Shown: positions 9,327 to 17,531, counted from the first letter of the stretch. The stretch is 64,000 bases of DNA from Akkermansia massiliensis (GCF_023516715.1 NZ_JAMGSI010000001.1:1736001-1800000); one strand, 5' to 3'. The notes: a model not told the origin generated them from the letters alone. Program-made: numbers and translations.

Positions 9327-9815
9327 ATGAGAGAATCCGCCACATGCTCCCTGTGCGGGCACGGGTATACCTACCCGGCCGGGCTGGATGAAAAAGCCGG
9401 CATGCACTGCACGGCGTGCGGCGTACTGATTCACGTTAAAACGGGGCTTCCCTTTGGGGAAGCCCCCTCTTCCCCCTCCGGGCAGAAACCGGAAAACGCC
9501 GTAAAAACACCGGCATCCCTGCCCCCCGTCAAGAAAAAGCAGCCGGCTTCTTCCGGACGGGACGCGGATGGGCGCGACCTCAGGGAAACAAGCCGCTCCC
9601 GGCTCACTGCCGCTGGCTCCGGCACTGCCGTCCCCGCCGTGTCCTGGTTGGCATGGGGCCTGGCCCTGATTGCACTGGTCATGGCTTTCATCTTCCCCTC
9701 TTACGGGAACGACTCCACGGACCCGCTATATATGCTCCAGCGCCTGCCCTCCATGGTCTTCGGCTGCACGGCGGCCATTCTGTTCATTCAGGGGCTTGCG
9801 GCCATGCGTCGCTAG
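9327..9815 (+). CDS. Small zinc-ribbon membrane protein
   Basis: 162-aa protein. The N-terminus has a four-cysteine ribbon (CSLCG near residue 7 and CTACG near residue 28), followed by a low-complexity linker rich in Pro, Ser and Lys (about residues 45-95) and two hydrophobic segments (WLAWGLALIALVMAFIF and MVFGCTAAILFIQGLAAM) at the C-terminus. It starts 19 bases after the sulfatase stop and is likely cotranscribed. Proteins with an N-terminal ribbon and C-terminal helices are common in this phylum, but I know no function for this one. Confidence 0.65.
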   Translation: MRESATCSLCGHGYTYPAGLDEKAGMHCTACGVLIHVKTGLPFGEAPSSPSGQKPENAVKTPASLPPVKKKQPASSGRDADGRDLRETSRSRLTAAGSGTAVPAVSWLAWGLALIALVMAFIFPSYGNDSTDPLYMLQRLPSMVFGCTAAILFIQGLAAMRR

Positions 9816-9921
9816 CAGAAGCCGGGCTTCCGCAGTTCCCTGGGAAACAATCCGGAACAGGCACCGGCTCAAAGCCGGCCAAACGGCCCGGCCGCCTTCC
9901 CGCAAATCCGGGATTTTAAGC

Positions 9922-9950
9922 TTGCCTGTCAAATTCGCAGGTTCTAAGTT
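9922..9950 (+). promoter_or_regulatory. Promoter of the FeoB-core gene
   Basis: TTGCCT (9922-9927), 17 bases, TAAGTT (9945-9950), with the ATG 15 bases further on. The short leader has no Shine-Dalgarno site. Confidence 0.45.
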
Positions 9951-9965
9951 ACTCCCCGGTAATTT

Positions 9966-11216
9966 ATGGAACGGGAGGCAGAGGCGCAGGACAACAGGTG
10001 GAGAACCAGGCTGGACGCCGTCCTGATGCACAGGATATGGGGTTCCCTTATCTTCCTGTGCATCGTTTACATCATTTTCTTCCTGAGCTTCGCCATCGGC
10101 GACCCTCTGGTCAGGCTCATCCAGACAGGCACGCAGATGTTCAGCATCTGGGCCTGCCGCATGCTGGAACCGTGGCCCCGCCTGCAATCCCTGCTGGGGG
10201 AAGGCGTGGTGGGCGGCGTAGGCGGCGTGCTGGCCTTTCTTCCCAACGTGGTGCTGCTCTTCGGAGCCATCACCCTGCTGGAAAACAGCGGATATATGAT
10301 GCGGGTCTCCCGCCTCATGAGCCGCATCATGAAAATCATGGGCCTGAACGGCAGCAGCTTTGCCCCCCTCCTGCTGGGCTTCGGCTGCTCGGTTCCCGCC
10401 ATCCTGTCCACCCGGAGGATTGAAGCGCGCAACGACCGCCTGGTCACCATCGCCGTCCTGCCCATGATGAGCTGCGCGGGTCGCCTGCCGATTTACATGA
10501 TGTTCGTCTCCGCCCTGTTTCCCTCCCGCCTGCAGGCCACCGTATTGTTCGGGATTTACGCCAGCGGCGTCCTTCTGGCCCTGTGCTGCGCCCGGCTCCT
10601 GAAAAACACGCTCTTCAAGACCGCCCAGAGGGACTCTCTCCACCACATGAAGCGCCTGCGCCTCCCCTCCCTGCGGAAGGTGGGCGCCCTGATGTGGTCG
10701 CGGGCCTTCATGTACGTCCGGAAGGCGGGAACCTTCATTCTGGGGGCCTCCATCATCCTGTGGTTCCTGAACACCTACCCCAGGCCGGAGGAAGGAACCG
10801 CGCCGAATGCGGCAGCGGCCATGGAACATTCCTACGCCGGACAAATAGGCCACTGGATGGAACCCGTCACGCAAGTGGCCGGATTTGACTGGAAGATCAA
10901 TTCCGCTCTTCTGGGCGCTTTTGCGGCCAAGGAAATCTTCGTCACCCAGATGGGCATTCTCTATGCGGTGCAGGACGGGGACTCCGGCCCGGCAGCCCAG
11001 CAGACCCTGAACGCCCGCCTTAAAGCCAGCTACACCCCCCTCCAGGGCATCAGCATCATGATGTTCTGCCTGATCGCCCTCCCCTGCATCGGCACCGTCA
11101 CCGTCGCCAAACGGGAAGCTGGCACCTGGTGGTTTGCTCTGGCGCAATTCGGTGGATTGACCCTGCTGGGGTTTCTGACAGCTACGCTGGTGTACCAGAC
11201 AGGACTGTTCCTGTAA
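9966..11216 (+). CDS. FeoB-like ferrous-iron permease core without the GTPase domain
   Basis: 416-aa polytopic membrane protein that matches the membrane part of FeoB. It has both gate motifs: GFGCSVPAILSTR near residue 138, with the conserved Cys, and MMSCAGRLPIYMMFVSALF near residue 167, and a C-terminal half with AAKEIFVTQMG. A normal FeoB is about 700-800 aa with an N-terminal G domain (P-loop, NKxD); nothing of it is present here, and the preceding 150 bases and upstream gene do not encode one. No FeoA is adjacent. It may pair with a separate G protein or have become a different transporter. Nucleoside-recognition (Gate) permeases are the alternative reading, less likely given both FeoB motifs. 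Confidence 0.75.
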   Translation: MEREAEAQDNRWRTRLDAVLMHRIWGSLIFLCIVYIIFFLSFAIGDPLVRLIQTGTQMFSIWACRMLEPWPRLQSLLGEGVVGGVGGVLAFLPNVVLLFGAITLLENSGYMMRVSRLMSRIMKIMGLNGSSFAPLLLGFGCSVPAILSTRRIEARNDRLVTIAVLPMMSCAGRLPIYMMFVSALFPSRLQATVLFGIYASGVLLALCCARLLKNTLFKTAQRDSLHHMKRLRLPSLRKVGALMWSRAFMYVRKAGTFILGASIILWFLNTYPRPEEGTAPNAAAAMEHSYAGQIGHWMEPVTQVAGFDWKINSALLGAFAAKEIFVTQMGILYAVQDGDSGPAAQQTLNARLKASYTPLQGISIMMFCLIALPCIGTVTVAKREAGTWWFALAQFGGLTLLGFLTATLVYQTGLFL

Positions 11217-11382
11217 GAGCCGGATGCGGAAAAAACGGCGGCAGGAAATATTTCCGGCAGGCCGGAATGGCGGGGAAATGCCATACGCCCCTGGAAAGTC
11301 CGTCCCTTCCCGGCAACGCTACTGGCCCCCCTCCTGGGAGCGAAGGCCATCCGGCCTTCGGATTCGCTCTGGCTCCACAGTC

Positions 11383-11414
11383 AACGGAAGAGAGCTTTCC
11401 TTCTTCCGTTTTTT
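11383..11414 (+). terminator. Intrinsic terminator after the FeoB-core gene
   Basis: A 9-bp stem (AACGGAAGA / TCTTCCGTT) is followed by a run of six T on the plus strand. Confidence 0.65.
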
Positions 11415-11520
11415 GCCACCGCTGGCAAGAAGCAAGAGCCACTTGTTCCCAGGGAGGAGCCCATCGTGTACCGGGAACAAGGAAACCTCGTTTCCGGCAG
11501 CGAAGGGAATTCCCTTACAT

Positions 11521-11553
11521 ACAAAAACCGGAGGGATTGTCCTCCCTCCGGTT
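11521..11553 (-). terminator. Intrinsic terminator of the TolA-like gene
   Basis: A perfect 11-bp stem (AACCGGAGGGA / TCCCTCCGGTT). On the minus strand it is followed by TTTTTGT and lies 24 bases past the stop codon. Confidence 0.8.
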
Positions 11554-11576
11554 CCGAATACGGCCGATGAAGCCGT

Positions 11577-13895
11577 TTAAATCGTCTTGATGACGGAAGA
11601 TTCGTCGTCCTCCCTGTCATCGGAGGAAGCGGCCTTCCTGGTGGGCACAGGCGTCTTCCTGACCTTTTCCAGGGCCTTGTCCACCGCCGTAATTACCTTG
11701 TCTTCCCCGGTTTTCTGGCTGGCCAGCTCATTATAGATTTTTTCCTTGGCTTCATAATCAGCCTTGGCGGCGGCATCGTTCGGGTTGGCCTTGAATTTGT
11801 CCTCTGCCTTGAACAGGGCTTCCTCTGCGGCCTGGAACTTGGGTTCCACCACATTCCTGTGGTCTTCCGCCGTCTGCTTGATGCGGCCCAGCAGGCGGAT
11901 CACATAGGGGCGGTTGCTGAGCCTCTTGAAGGCGGAAACCAGGAACTGGCGGCGTTCGCTCGTCTTGGCGTCCGCTATCAAGGGCTCGAACAGCTTGAGC
12001 GTGGCGTTGTCATCCCGGTCACGGTCCACGGAGAGCACGCGGAGAATGGAATCATGGGCCTGGGAACGCACGCGTTCATGCAGGGATTCATCCTTCCACG
12101 CCTTGAACAGGTACGGAACGGCGTCATCCGTGTTCCAGTCCCCCCAGGCGGTGATGATGGCGAGCGCCTTCTTGGGGTCTTCCTTGTAGCTCTTTTCCAT
12201 CATGTCCAGCACCTTGGGATCGCCGGTGCGGGCCAGCAGCTTGTAGAGGACCTTGACGTTTTCCTCCGGCATGTTCTTCTGGTACTGGAGCAGCTTGGAA
12301 GAGAGTGCCATGCGCTTGGCCGGGGGGGCTTCGTCAATCAGGTAGCGGGCCGTGCGGAAGGCGGAGGAAACCAGATCCTGGGAAGCATCCTTCTGCTGGA
12401 GAATCTTCATGACGTCGTCCAGGTCGTCCAGCTTCATGGCAAAGCGCATGTACTTGAGCACCACGGCCTGCTTGTCCTGAATTTTCTTGTTCTTGCTATC
12501 ACTGATGGAGGCGTACAGGTCTTTCAGCATGTCGCGCATGGCGGGGCTGGAAGATTTGGCCAGCAGCGTCACCATCATGGAGTATTTCTCCTTGCTGTAC
12601 CTGCCGACGTTTTTCTTCATGTCTTCCACCACCTGGCGAGCGATGTTGTCATCCATCTGGGCCATGATGGAAACCAGGTGGGCGGCGCCGGGCCAGTTTT
12701 CCCGGTTTCCCTTGGCTCCCCTCACATTGGCTAGGAGCAGGGCGGCGTCCTCCGCATTGGGCACCACCTTCACGTCCGGAACACGGCTGAGATTTTTGGA
12801 ATCAAACAGGCGGCTGCGGCCCAGTTTGCCGCCTTCCACCACCAGTGCATTCAGGCGCGCGTTTTCCCCTTCCACCTGGTCTTTCTTGCTGTTGGTATGC
12901 CAAGCATAAATTCCTACCCCGGCAGCGGCAAGCACCAGGGCGCATACCCCGTAAATGACGCCCCTCAGCAGGGATTTGGATTTATCCACGGAGGCGACCA
13001 TTTCCCGGGTGGTTTCCGTGCCGGCAGGCGGCTGGATGCCGCCCGTGCCCGCAAGAGGAACGCTGGCGGTGGGAGAAACGGATGCGGCAGCCACGGGCTG
13101 GGAAGCCGCGGCAGACGCCACGGAAGGAACGGGCGCGGTCCCCACAGGGGATTTCAGCACCTTCAACCGGGGCACGGCGCTTTCCGCCGGGGCGGCGGCA
13201 GGGGCTTCCTCCGCCGGGGCAGGAGCCGGGGAAGTCTTTAAAACTTTCAATTTGGGAATGGAGCCTGTGGAAGCCGCGGCAGACGCCGGAGCAGCCGGTT
13301 CAGACGCCTGAACGGCAGCGGGAGCCACGCCGGCGGCCTGCGCCAGGGCAGCGGCCTGCGCGTCCGCCAGGGCTTTCTGGGCCTCCGCCACCTTGGCAAG
13401 GGCATCCTGAATCTGGGCATCCACCGCCGGACCGGGCAATGGTTGGGAAGCGGCTTCCTTTTCCTCCTGTTCCGCAGCAAGACGGGCCCTTTCCTCTTCC
13501 GCCGCCACACGGGCCGCTTCCTTCTCCGCGGCAATGCGAGCGGCTTCCGCGGCCTCCTGCTCCGCCCTGATTCTGGCGGCTTCCTCCTCGGCGGCTATTC
13601 TGGCCGCCTCTTTTTCCGCAGCGATGCGGGCGGCCTCCTGCTCGGCTGCCGCCTTTTCCGCCGCAATCCTGTCCGCCTCCGCCTGTTCTGCGGCACGGCG
13701 CGCGGCTTCCTCCTGTTCCTGGGCCAGCTTGGCCTGCAATTCAGGAGTGAGGAAACGCGGTTTGGCAACTTCCACGCCTTCCGCGGCGGGGGAAGCAAAC
13801 TTTACTTTGGGCGCTGCCGCAGGGGCTGCCGTTACCAGGCGGCGGCGTAATTTGGGAGCCTCTGGAGAAGACGGGGTTTCTGGCTGGTCGGTCAT
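11577..13895 (-). CDS. TolA-like single-pass membrane protein with helical-repeat C-domain
   Basis: 772-aa protein of unknown function. Residues about 50-160 form a long charged helix built of imperfect AARIAAEKE-type repeats as in TolA or IgA-like spacers. Two copies of a short motif, PKLKVLK and PRLKVLK, sit in the Ala/Pro-rich stretch after it. One transmembrane helix (GVIYGVCALVLAAAGVGIYAW) lies near residue 315. The C-terminal 450 residues look like helical HEAT/TPR-type repeats (for example DPKVLDMMEKSYKEDPKKALAIITAWGDW). With no signal peptide, the coiled segment would be cytoplasmic and the repeat domain periplasmic. Promoter at 13925-13953, terminator after the stop; monocistronic. 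Confidence 0.75.
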   Translation of the reverse strand: MTDQPETPSSPEAPKLRRRLVTAAPAAAPKVKFASPAAEGVEVAKPRFLTPELQAKLAQEQEEAARRAAEQAEADRIAAEKAAAEQEAARIAAEKEAARIAAEEEAARIRAEQEAAEAARIAAEKEAARVAAEEERARLAAEQEEKEAASQPLPGPAVDAQIQDALAKVAEAQKALADAQAAALAQAAGVAPAAVQASEPAAPASAAASTGSIPKLKVLKTSPAPAPAEEAPAAAPAESAVPRLKVLKSPVGTAPVPSVASAAASQPVAAASVSPTASVPLAGTGGIQPPAGTETTREMVASVDKSKSLLRGVIYGVCALVLAAAGVGIYAWHTNSKKDQVEGENARLNALVVEGGKLGRSRLFDSKNLSRVPDVKVVPNAEDAALLLANVRGAKGNRENWPGAAHLVSIMAQMDDNIARQVVEDMKKNVGRYSKEKYSMMVTLLAKSSSPAMRDMLKDLYASISDSKNKKIQDKQAVVLKYMRFAMKLDDLDDVMKILQQKDASQDLVSSAFRTARYLIDEAPPAKRMALSSKLLQYQKNMPEENVKVLYKLLARTGDPKVLDMMEKSYKEDPKKALAIITAWGDWNTDDAVPYLFKAWKDESLHERVRSQAHDSILRVLSVDRDRDDNATLKLFEPLIADAKTSERRQFLVSAFKRLSNRPYVIRLLGRIKQTAEDHRNVVEPKFQAAEEALFKAEDKFKANPNDAAAKADYEAKEKIYNELASQKTGEDKVITAVDKALEKVRKTPVPTRKAASSDDREDDESSVIKTI

Positions 13896-13924
13896 GATGA
13901 TAAAATGGCTGGAAGATTGGGGCG

Positions 13925-13953
13925 ATTTTACACGATCCCTCCGGCTCCTGCAA
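13925..13953 (-). promoter_or_regulatory. Promoter of the TolA-like gene
   Basis: On the minus strand TTGCAG (13953-13948), 17 bases, TAAAAT (13930-13925). The leader to the ATG at 13895 is about 22 bases. Confidence 0.5.
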
Positions 13954-14057
13954 TCTCAAAATCCGGACTGACGAAGGGACGCGAAATTCTCCGGAACTCC
14001 TGATTCAACAAGGAATTCAGGGAAAAAGACTTCATGCGGCGCAGAAAATAAAAAAGC

Positions 14058-14098
14058 GTTTAAACATCCCGCAAGCGCCCTTGCACGGAATGTTAAAC
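14058..14098 (-). terminator. Orphan terminator-like hairpin
   Basis: Imperfect 41-base hairpin whose arms begin GTTTAAACAT and end ATGTTAAAC, with an inner CAAG/CTTG stem. Read on the minus strand it is followed by a run of T (complement of the A-rich 14043-14055). No minus-strand gene lies directly ahead of it. Confidence 0.35.
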
Positions 14099-14269
14099 AA
14101 TTCAAATTTTAAATAATAAAAATCATGAATAAAATAAGCATATTACCTCTGAACGTCAACAATATGCCCCCTATATTTAAACAGTCTTTTAAATTATGTC
14201 AAAATACTTGCTCTTTTTGCTTGCTACCCTACGGACCTTTGATTAAACAAATAGCCACTCGTCAATATC

Positions 14270-14650
14270 ATGAACTCCAACGACAGCACCAAAAACAAGA
14301 GGCGCTATACGCCTGAAGAAAAACAATCCGTTCTTGACTTCATCGCTGAACGGAAAACTCAGAACAAAAGAGGCGCCCAGAAGGAAGCCGCTGAACGCTT
14401 CGGCATCAGCACGGTAACCATTTCAAGCTGGATGAAGGCCACCAAGGCCAAGCGCGGCCGCAAGCCCGGCACCAAAAATACAGCCGCTCCCAAAGCTCAG
14501 CCTCTCGCTGCGGCCCAGCCCGCGGACCTGCGCCGCCTGGCAGCAGTCCTGGAAGAAATCGCCGACCTTGAAGCCCAGACAACCAAGCTCGACACCCTGC
14601 GCGCCGAAGCGGAGGAACTCAAAAACAGACTTACGGCCAAACAGGCCTGA
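14270..14650 (+). CDS. Small HTH protein with AT-hook-like motif and coiled coil
   Basis: 126-aa basic protein. Residues 12-56 form a transposase/IS3-OrfA-type helix-turn-helix (YTPEEKQSVLDFIAER ... AAERFGISTVTISSWMKA). A KRGRKPG motif at residues 61-67 is like an AT-hook minor-groove binder, followed by an Ala/Pro linker and a C-terminal coiled coil (about 85-125). It is not beside an OrfB and no inverted repeats flank it, so it reads as a stand-alone DNA-binding or nucleoid-type protein rather than a live insertion sequence. Its upstream region is the most A+T-rich of the neighbourhood, so autoregulation is possible. Confidence 0.72.
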   Translation: MNSNDSTKNKRRYTPEEKQSVLDFIAERKTQNKRGAQKEAAERFGISTVTISSWMKATKAKRGRKPGTKNTAAPKAQPLAAAQPADLRRLAAVLEEIADLEAQTTKLDTLRAEAEELKNRLTAKQA

Positions 14651-14677
14651 TTGCGTTTAGCCATTCCTTTTTCCGGT

Positions 14678-14715
14678 AACCGGCTTTCCTTAACGGAAGG
14701 CCGGTTATTTTCTTT
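14678..14715 (+). terminator. Intrinsic terminator of the HTH/AT-hook gene
   Basis: A 12-bp stem with one G-T pair (AACCGGCTTTCC / GGAAGGCCGGTT) is followed by a T-rich tail, 27 bases after the stop. Confidence 0.75.
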
Positions 14716-14728
14716 CCGGAGATCGCAC

Positions 14729-14757
14729 TTGCCCCTCCGGAACAATTCCTTTAATAT
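14729..14757 (+). promoter_or_regulatory. Promoter of the topoisomerase A-subunit gene
   Basis: TTGCCC (14729-14734), 17 bases, TAATAT (14752-14757). The -10 ends 8 bases before the GTG start at 14766, which predicts a leaderless mRNA and supports the GTG. Confidence 0.55.
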
Positions 14758-14765
14758 TTGCGCCC

Positions 14766-16907
14766 GTGACTCAACCCGCCCACATTGCTCCCGCGAGCCA
14801 GTCCGTGGAAGGCATGTATGCCGACTACTTTCTGGATTACGCCTCGTACGTCATCCTGGAACGGGCCGTACCCAAGATCAATGACGGGTTCAAGCCCGTG
14901 CAGCGCCGCATCCTGCACGCCATGGACCGGCTGGACGACGGGCGCTATAGTAAAGTGGCGAACATCGTGGGGGACACGATGAAATTCCACCCGCACGGCG
15001 ACCGCTCCATTGCGGACGCGCTGGTGGGGCTGGGACAGAAAGGGCTGCTCATTGACACGCAGGGGAACTGGGGCAACATCCTGACCGGGGATCCCGCGGC
15101 GGCCTCCCGCTACATTGAAGCGCGCTTCACCTCCTTCGCCCGTGAGGTCGTCTTCAGCCCCAAGGTCACGGAATGGCAGCTTTCCTATGACGGCAGGAAC
15201 AAGGAGCCGGTCAGCCTTCCCGTCAAATTCCCCCTGCTCCTCGCCCAGGGAGCGGAAGGCATTGCCGTAGGCCTTTCCAGCAAAATTCTTCCCCACAATT
15301 TCAACGAACTGATTGAAGCCTCCATCGCGCACTTGCGCGGCCAGCCCTTCCAGCTTCTGCCGGACTTCCCGACCGGAGGCGTGATGGACGCCACCAACTA
15401 CCGGGACGGGGAACGCGGCACAGGGCGCGTCCGCATCCGGGCGCGCATCCTCACGGAATCGAAGAAGCTTCTCCGCATCACGGAAATTCCGTTCGGGGTC
15501 ACCACGGAAATCCTGATTGATACCATCGTCTCCGCCGCGGAAAAGGGGAAGATCAAAATAGCCCGCATCGAGGACAATACGGCCCAGCACGTGGACATCC
15601 TGGTGCATCTCCCGGCCGGAGTGGACCCGGAGCAGACCAGGAAAGCCCTGTTCGCCTTCTCCGCCTGCGAGGTCAGCATCTCCCCGAACGCCTGCGTCAT
15701 CGTGGAGGAAAAGCCCCGGTTCATGTGCGTGAGCGACATCCTGCGCTACAACACGGACTCCACCAGGGAAATCCTGCGCCAGGAACAGGAAATACGCCTC
15801 AAGGAACTGAACGAGGCATGGCACCAGGCAAGCCTGGAAAAGATTTTCATTGAAAACCGCATTTACCTCTCCATTGAAGATTCCGAGACGTGGGAGGAAG
15901 TCCTCGGCACCATTGACCGGGAATTGCAGCCGTTTGCCGCCCAGCTGCGCGCGCCCATCACCAGGGACGACCTGGTGCGGCTGACGGAAATTAAAATCAA
16001 GCGCATCTCCAAGTTTGACGCGTTCAAGGCGGACCAGCACATCCGGCAGCTTGAAGCGGACATTGAACAGACGCAGAAGAATCTCAGCCAGCTCACCAAA
16101 TTCACCATCCGCTGGTTTGAAGCCCTGCGCAAGAAGTACGGCGCAGCCTATCCCAGGAAAACGGAAATCTCCTCCTTCGGCTCCGTGGACCGCGCCCAGG
16201 TGGCCGTGGCCAATGAAACGCTGTATATTGACGAAGAAGGCTTCGCCGGGTACGGCGTCAAGAAGGGAAACCCCGTCTGCAAATGCTCCACGCTGGACGA
16301 CGTGCTGGTCATCGACAGCACGGGCGTGCTCAAGATCGTGCGGATTCAGGACAAATTCTTCGCCGGTAAAAACCCCCTTTATATTTCCGTCATCAAGAAG
16401 GATGATGACCCCGTGTTCAACCTGATCTACCGGGACGGAAGGGACGGCCCCGTGTACGCCAAGCGCTTCCGCATAGGCGGTTTCACCAGGGACAAGGAAT
16501 ACCCGCTCACCCGCGGCGCGAAGGGAACGCGCATCTTCCACTTCTCCGTGCATGAAACGGAGGAAAACAGCTCCCAGATCAGCGTGAACGTCTATCTGAA
16601 GGCCGTGCTGAAGCTCCGCAACCTGGTCAGGCCCTTCCACTTCGCGGACCTGAGGATTAAAAACCGCGGGGTCCAAGGCAACATCATTACCAAACATCCG
16701 GTGGAGCGCGTCTCCCGCATCATGCCCCCGGCGAAAACCGGAGACGAGGAAACGGAGGAAGAAACGCCCTCCCCTTCCGCTGCCACGGAACAGGCGGAAA
16801 ACACGTCCGTTCCGGATACGGAGACGCCGCAGGCCGGAACATCTCCCGGACCGGAGGAACCTCCTGCCGGACCGGCACTGGAGCAGGGCTCCCTGTTTGA
16901 CTCCTGA
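14766..16907 (+). CDS. parC: Type IIA DNA topoisomerase A subunit (topoisomerase IV/ParC-like)
   Basis: 713-aa A subunit of a gyrase/topoisomerase IV-type enzyme, which cleaves and reseals duplex DNA with a ParE/GyrB partner not found here. The winged-helix core has the FHPHGD motif (residues 74-79) and the active-site Tyr116 in ASRYIEARF. The sequence GQGNWG-like loop and tower domain follow, and the C-terminal repeats are shorter than in GyrA with no clear GyrA box, favouring a topoisomerase IV role. At the quinolone-critical position after HPHGD it has Arg-Ser-Ile rather than Ser. The last 80 residues are an acidic Pro/Glu/Thr tail. The GTG start fits the promoter 8 bases upstream. Confidence 0.85.
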   Translation: MTQPAHIAPASQSVEGMYADYFLDYASYVILERAVPKINDGFKPVQRRILHAMDRLDDGRYSKVANIVGDTMKFHPHGDRSIADALVGLGQKGLLIDTQGNWGNILTGDPAAASRYIEARFTSFAREVVFSPKVTEWQLSYDGRNKEPVSLPVKFPLLLAQGAEGIAVGLSSKILPHNFNELIEASIAHLRGQPFQLLPDFPTGGVMDATNYRDGERGTGRVRIRARILTESKKLLRITEIPFGVTTEILIDTIVSAAEKGKIKIARIEDNTAQHVDILVHLPAGVDPEQTRKALFAFSACEVSISPNACVIVEEKPRFMCVSDILRYNTDSTREILRQEQEIRLKELNEAWHQASLEKIFIENRIYLSIEDSETWEEVLGTIDRELQPFAAQLRAPITRDDLVRLTEIKIKRISKFDAFKADQHIRQLEADIEQTQKNLSQLTKFTIRWFEALRKKYGAAYPRKTEISSFGSVDRAQVAVANETLYIDEEGFAGYGVKKGNPVCKCSTLDDVLVIDSTGVLKIVRIQDKFFAGKNPLYISVIKKDDDPVFNLIYRDGRDGPVYAKRFRIGGFTRDKEYPLTRGAKGTRIFHFSVHETEENSSQISVNVYLKAVLKLRNLVRPFHFADLRIKNRGVQGNIITKHPVERVSRIMPPAKTGDEETEEETPSPSAATEQAENTSVPDTETPQAGTSPGPEEPPAGPALEQGSLFDS

Positions 16908-16952
16908 AGCGGTTAAAATGAGGCGCGCCATGCCTGCCACCCCATTTTCGGC

Positions 16953-16981
16953 TTGCCACCATGGGCCATCTTCTGTAGATA
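16953..16981 (+). promoter_or_regulatory. Promoter of tRNA-Thr
   Basis: TTGCCA (16953-16958), 17 bases, TAGATA (16976-16981), 20 bases before the mature tRNA. Because a tRNA needs no start codon, it is an independent example of the promoter form used for the protein genes. Confidence 0.6.
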
Positions 16982-17001
16982 TGGGCCACCTCATTCACCA
17001 C

Positions 17002-17076
17002 GCCGCTTTAGCTCAGTGGTAGAGCACCCGCCTTGTAAGCGGACGGTCGTCAGTTCAAATCTGACAAGCGGCTCCA
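17002..17076 (+). tRNA. tRNA-Thr (anticodon TGT)
   Basis: Cloverleaf with acceptor stem GCCGCTT/AAGCGGC, D arm GCTCAGTGGTAGAGC, anticodon loop CTTGTAA (anticodon TGT, reads ACA), T arm containing GTTCAAATC and an encoded CCA end. The top pair of the anticodon stem is a C-A mismatch. A perfect terminator follows directly. Confidence 0.93.
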
Positions 17077-17080
17077 TTAT

Positions 17081-17119
17081 AAACCCCTCAAGTTCACCGC
17101 TTGAGGGGTTTTCTTTTTC
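17081..17119 (+). terminator. Intrinsic terminator of tRNA-Thr
   Basis: An 11-bp stem (AACCCCTCAAG / CTTGAGGGGTT) is followed by TTTTCTTTTTCTT. Confidence 0.85.
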
Positions 17120-17303
17120 TTGCCAGGGAGAACCCAGTCCCACGTCAGGCCGCACGTCAAAACGGAAAAGGCCGTTCCCTCCGGATTTGTCCTGAAACGG
17201 GAATGCGCGGCATGCCGTTTCCGGTTACGCCCATCCTGAACCGGAAACGGAGCCAGGAGTTCATACTGCCCGCAGTATCCGGAACACGACGGGCCGCATT
17301 CAT

Positions 17304-17335
17304 AAAAAAGCCCCCTGGCACAGAGGCCAAGGGGC
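17304..17335 (-). terminator. Minus-strand intrinsic terminator
   Basis: A 10-bp stem with one G-T pair (GCCCCTTGGC / GCCAGGGGGC) is followed by six T on the minus strand. It ends a transcript coming from higher coordinates; the only candidate is the small ORF at 17394-17531. Confidence 0.65.
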
Positions 17336-17393
17336 GAAGTATCCTAACGTAAAGTCCTTTGACAGTGGCACCATTCCCAACGGGACGCAAGAC

Positions 17394-17531
17394 TTAATCA
17401 TCCTTTTTGCGCATAATAAATTCCGGGTGCACCGAAGCAGTCGCGGAAACCCCCTGTGCCATGCTTCGGAGAGGAGCGCCACTTTCCTGAATGGCTCCCA
17501 GAGTCCGGGGAATATCCGGAAACGATTCCAC
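17394..17531 (-). CDS. Candidate small protein of 45 aa
   Basis: Minus-strand frame from a GTG at 17531 to TAA at 17394. The frame is open back to 17570, so an upstream non-ATG start is possible. The translation (ESFPDIPRTLGAIQESGAPL and ending VHPEFIMRKKDD) has balanced protein-like composition, unlike the longer overlapping frame, which runs through the terminator. A promoter-like TTGAAA (17625-17620), 17 bases, TGAAAT (17602-17597) lies ahead, and an intrinsic terminator lies 58 bases behind. I recognise no family. It could also be the last part of a decayed gene. Confidence 0.35.
   Translation of the reverse strand: MESFPDIPRTLGAIQESGAPLRSMAQGVSATASVHPEFIMRKKDD

Larger units (their letters stand above)
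11217..11576. other. Convergent intergenic region, two terminators, no gene seen
   Basis: About 360 bases between convergent genes. It holds a plus-strand terminator (11383-11414), a minus-strand terminator (11521-11553) and an 8-bp hairpin with an ATCC loop at about 11342-11361. I see no convincing ORF. The plus terminator is 167 bases past the FeoB-core stop, so a small RNA between them is possible but unsupported. Confidence 0.5.
13896..14269. other. AT-rich intergenic region upstream of the HTH/AT-hook gene
   Basis: About 370 bases, markedly richer in A+T than both flanks, especially 14040-14230. It contains the promoter of the minus-strand neighbour and an orphan hairpin at 14058-14098. 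No coding frame is convincing. The A+T tracts would suit binding by an AT-hook protein such as the product of the next gene. Confidence 0.5.

Noticed and set aside
11217-11414. Possible SRP, 6S or other structured RNA before the plus-strand terminator
   Set aside because: No conserved SRP apical loop, 6S rod or RNase P core sequence could be found; hairpins alone are not enough.
14270-14650. Insertion sequence (IS3-type OrfA)
   Set aside because: No OrfB, no terminal inverted repeats and no target duplication; own terminator and AT-hook point to a stand-alone protein.
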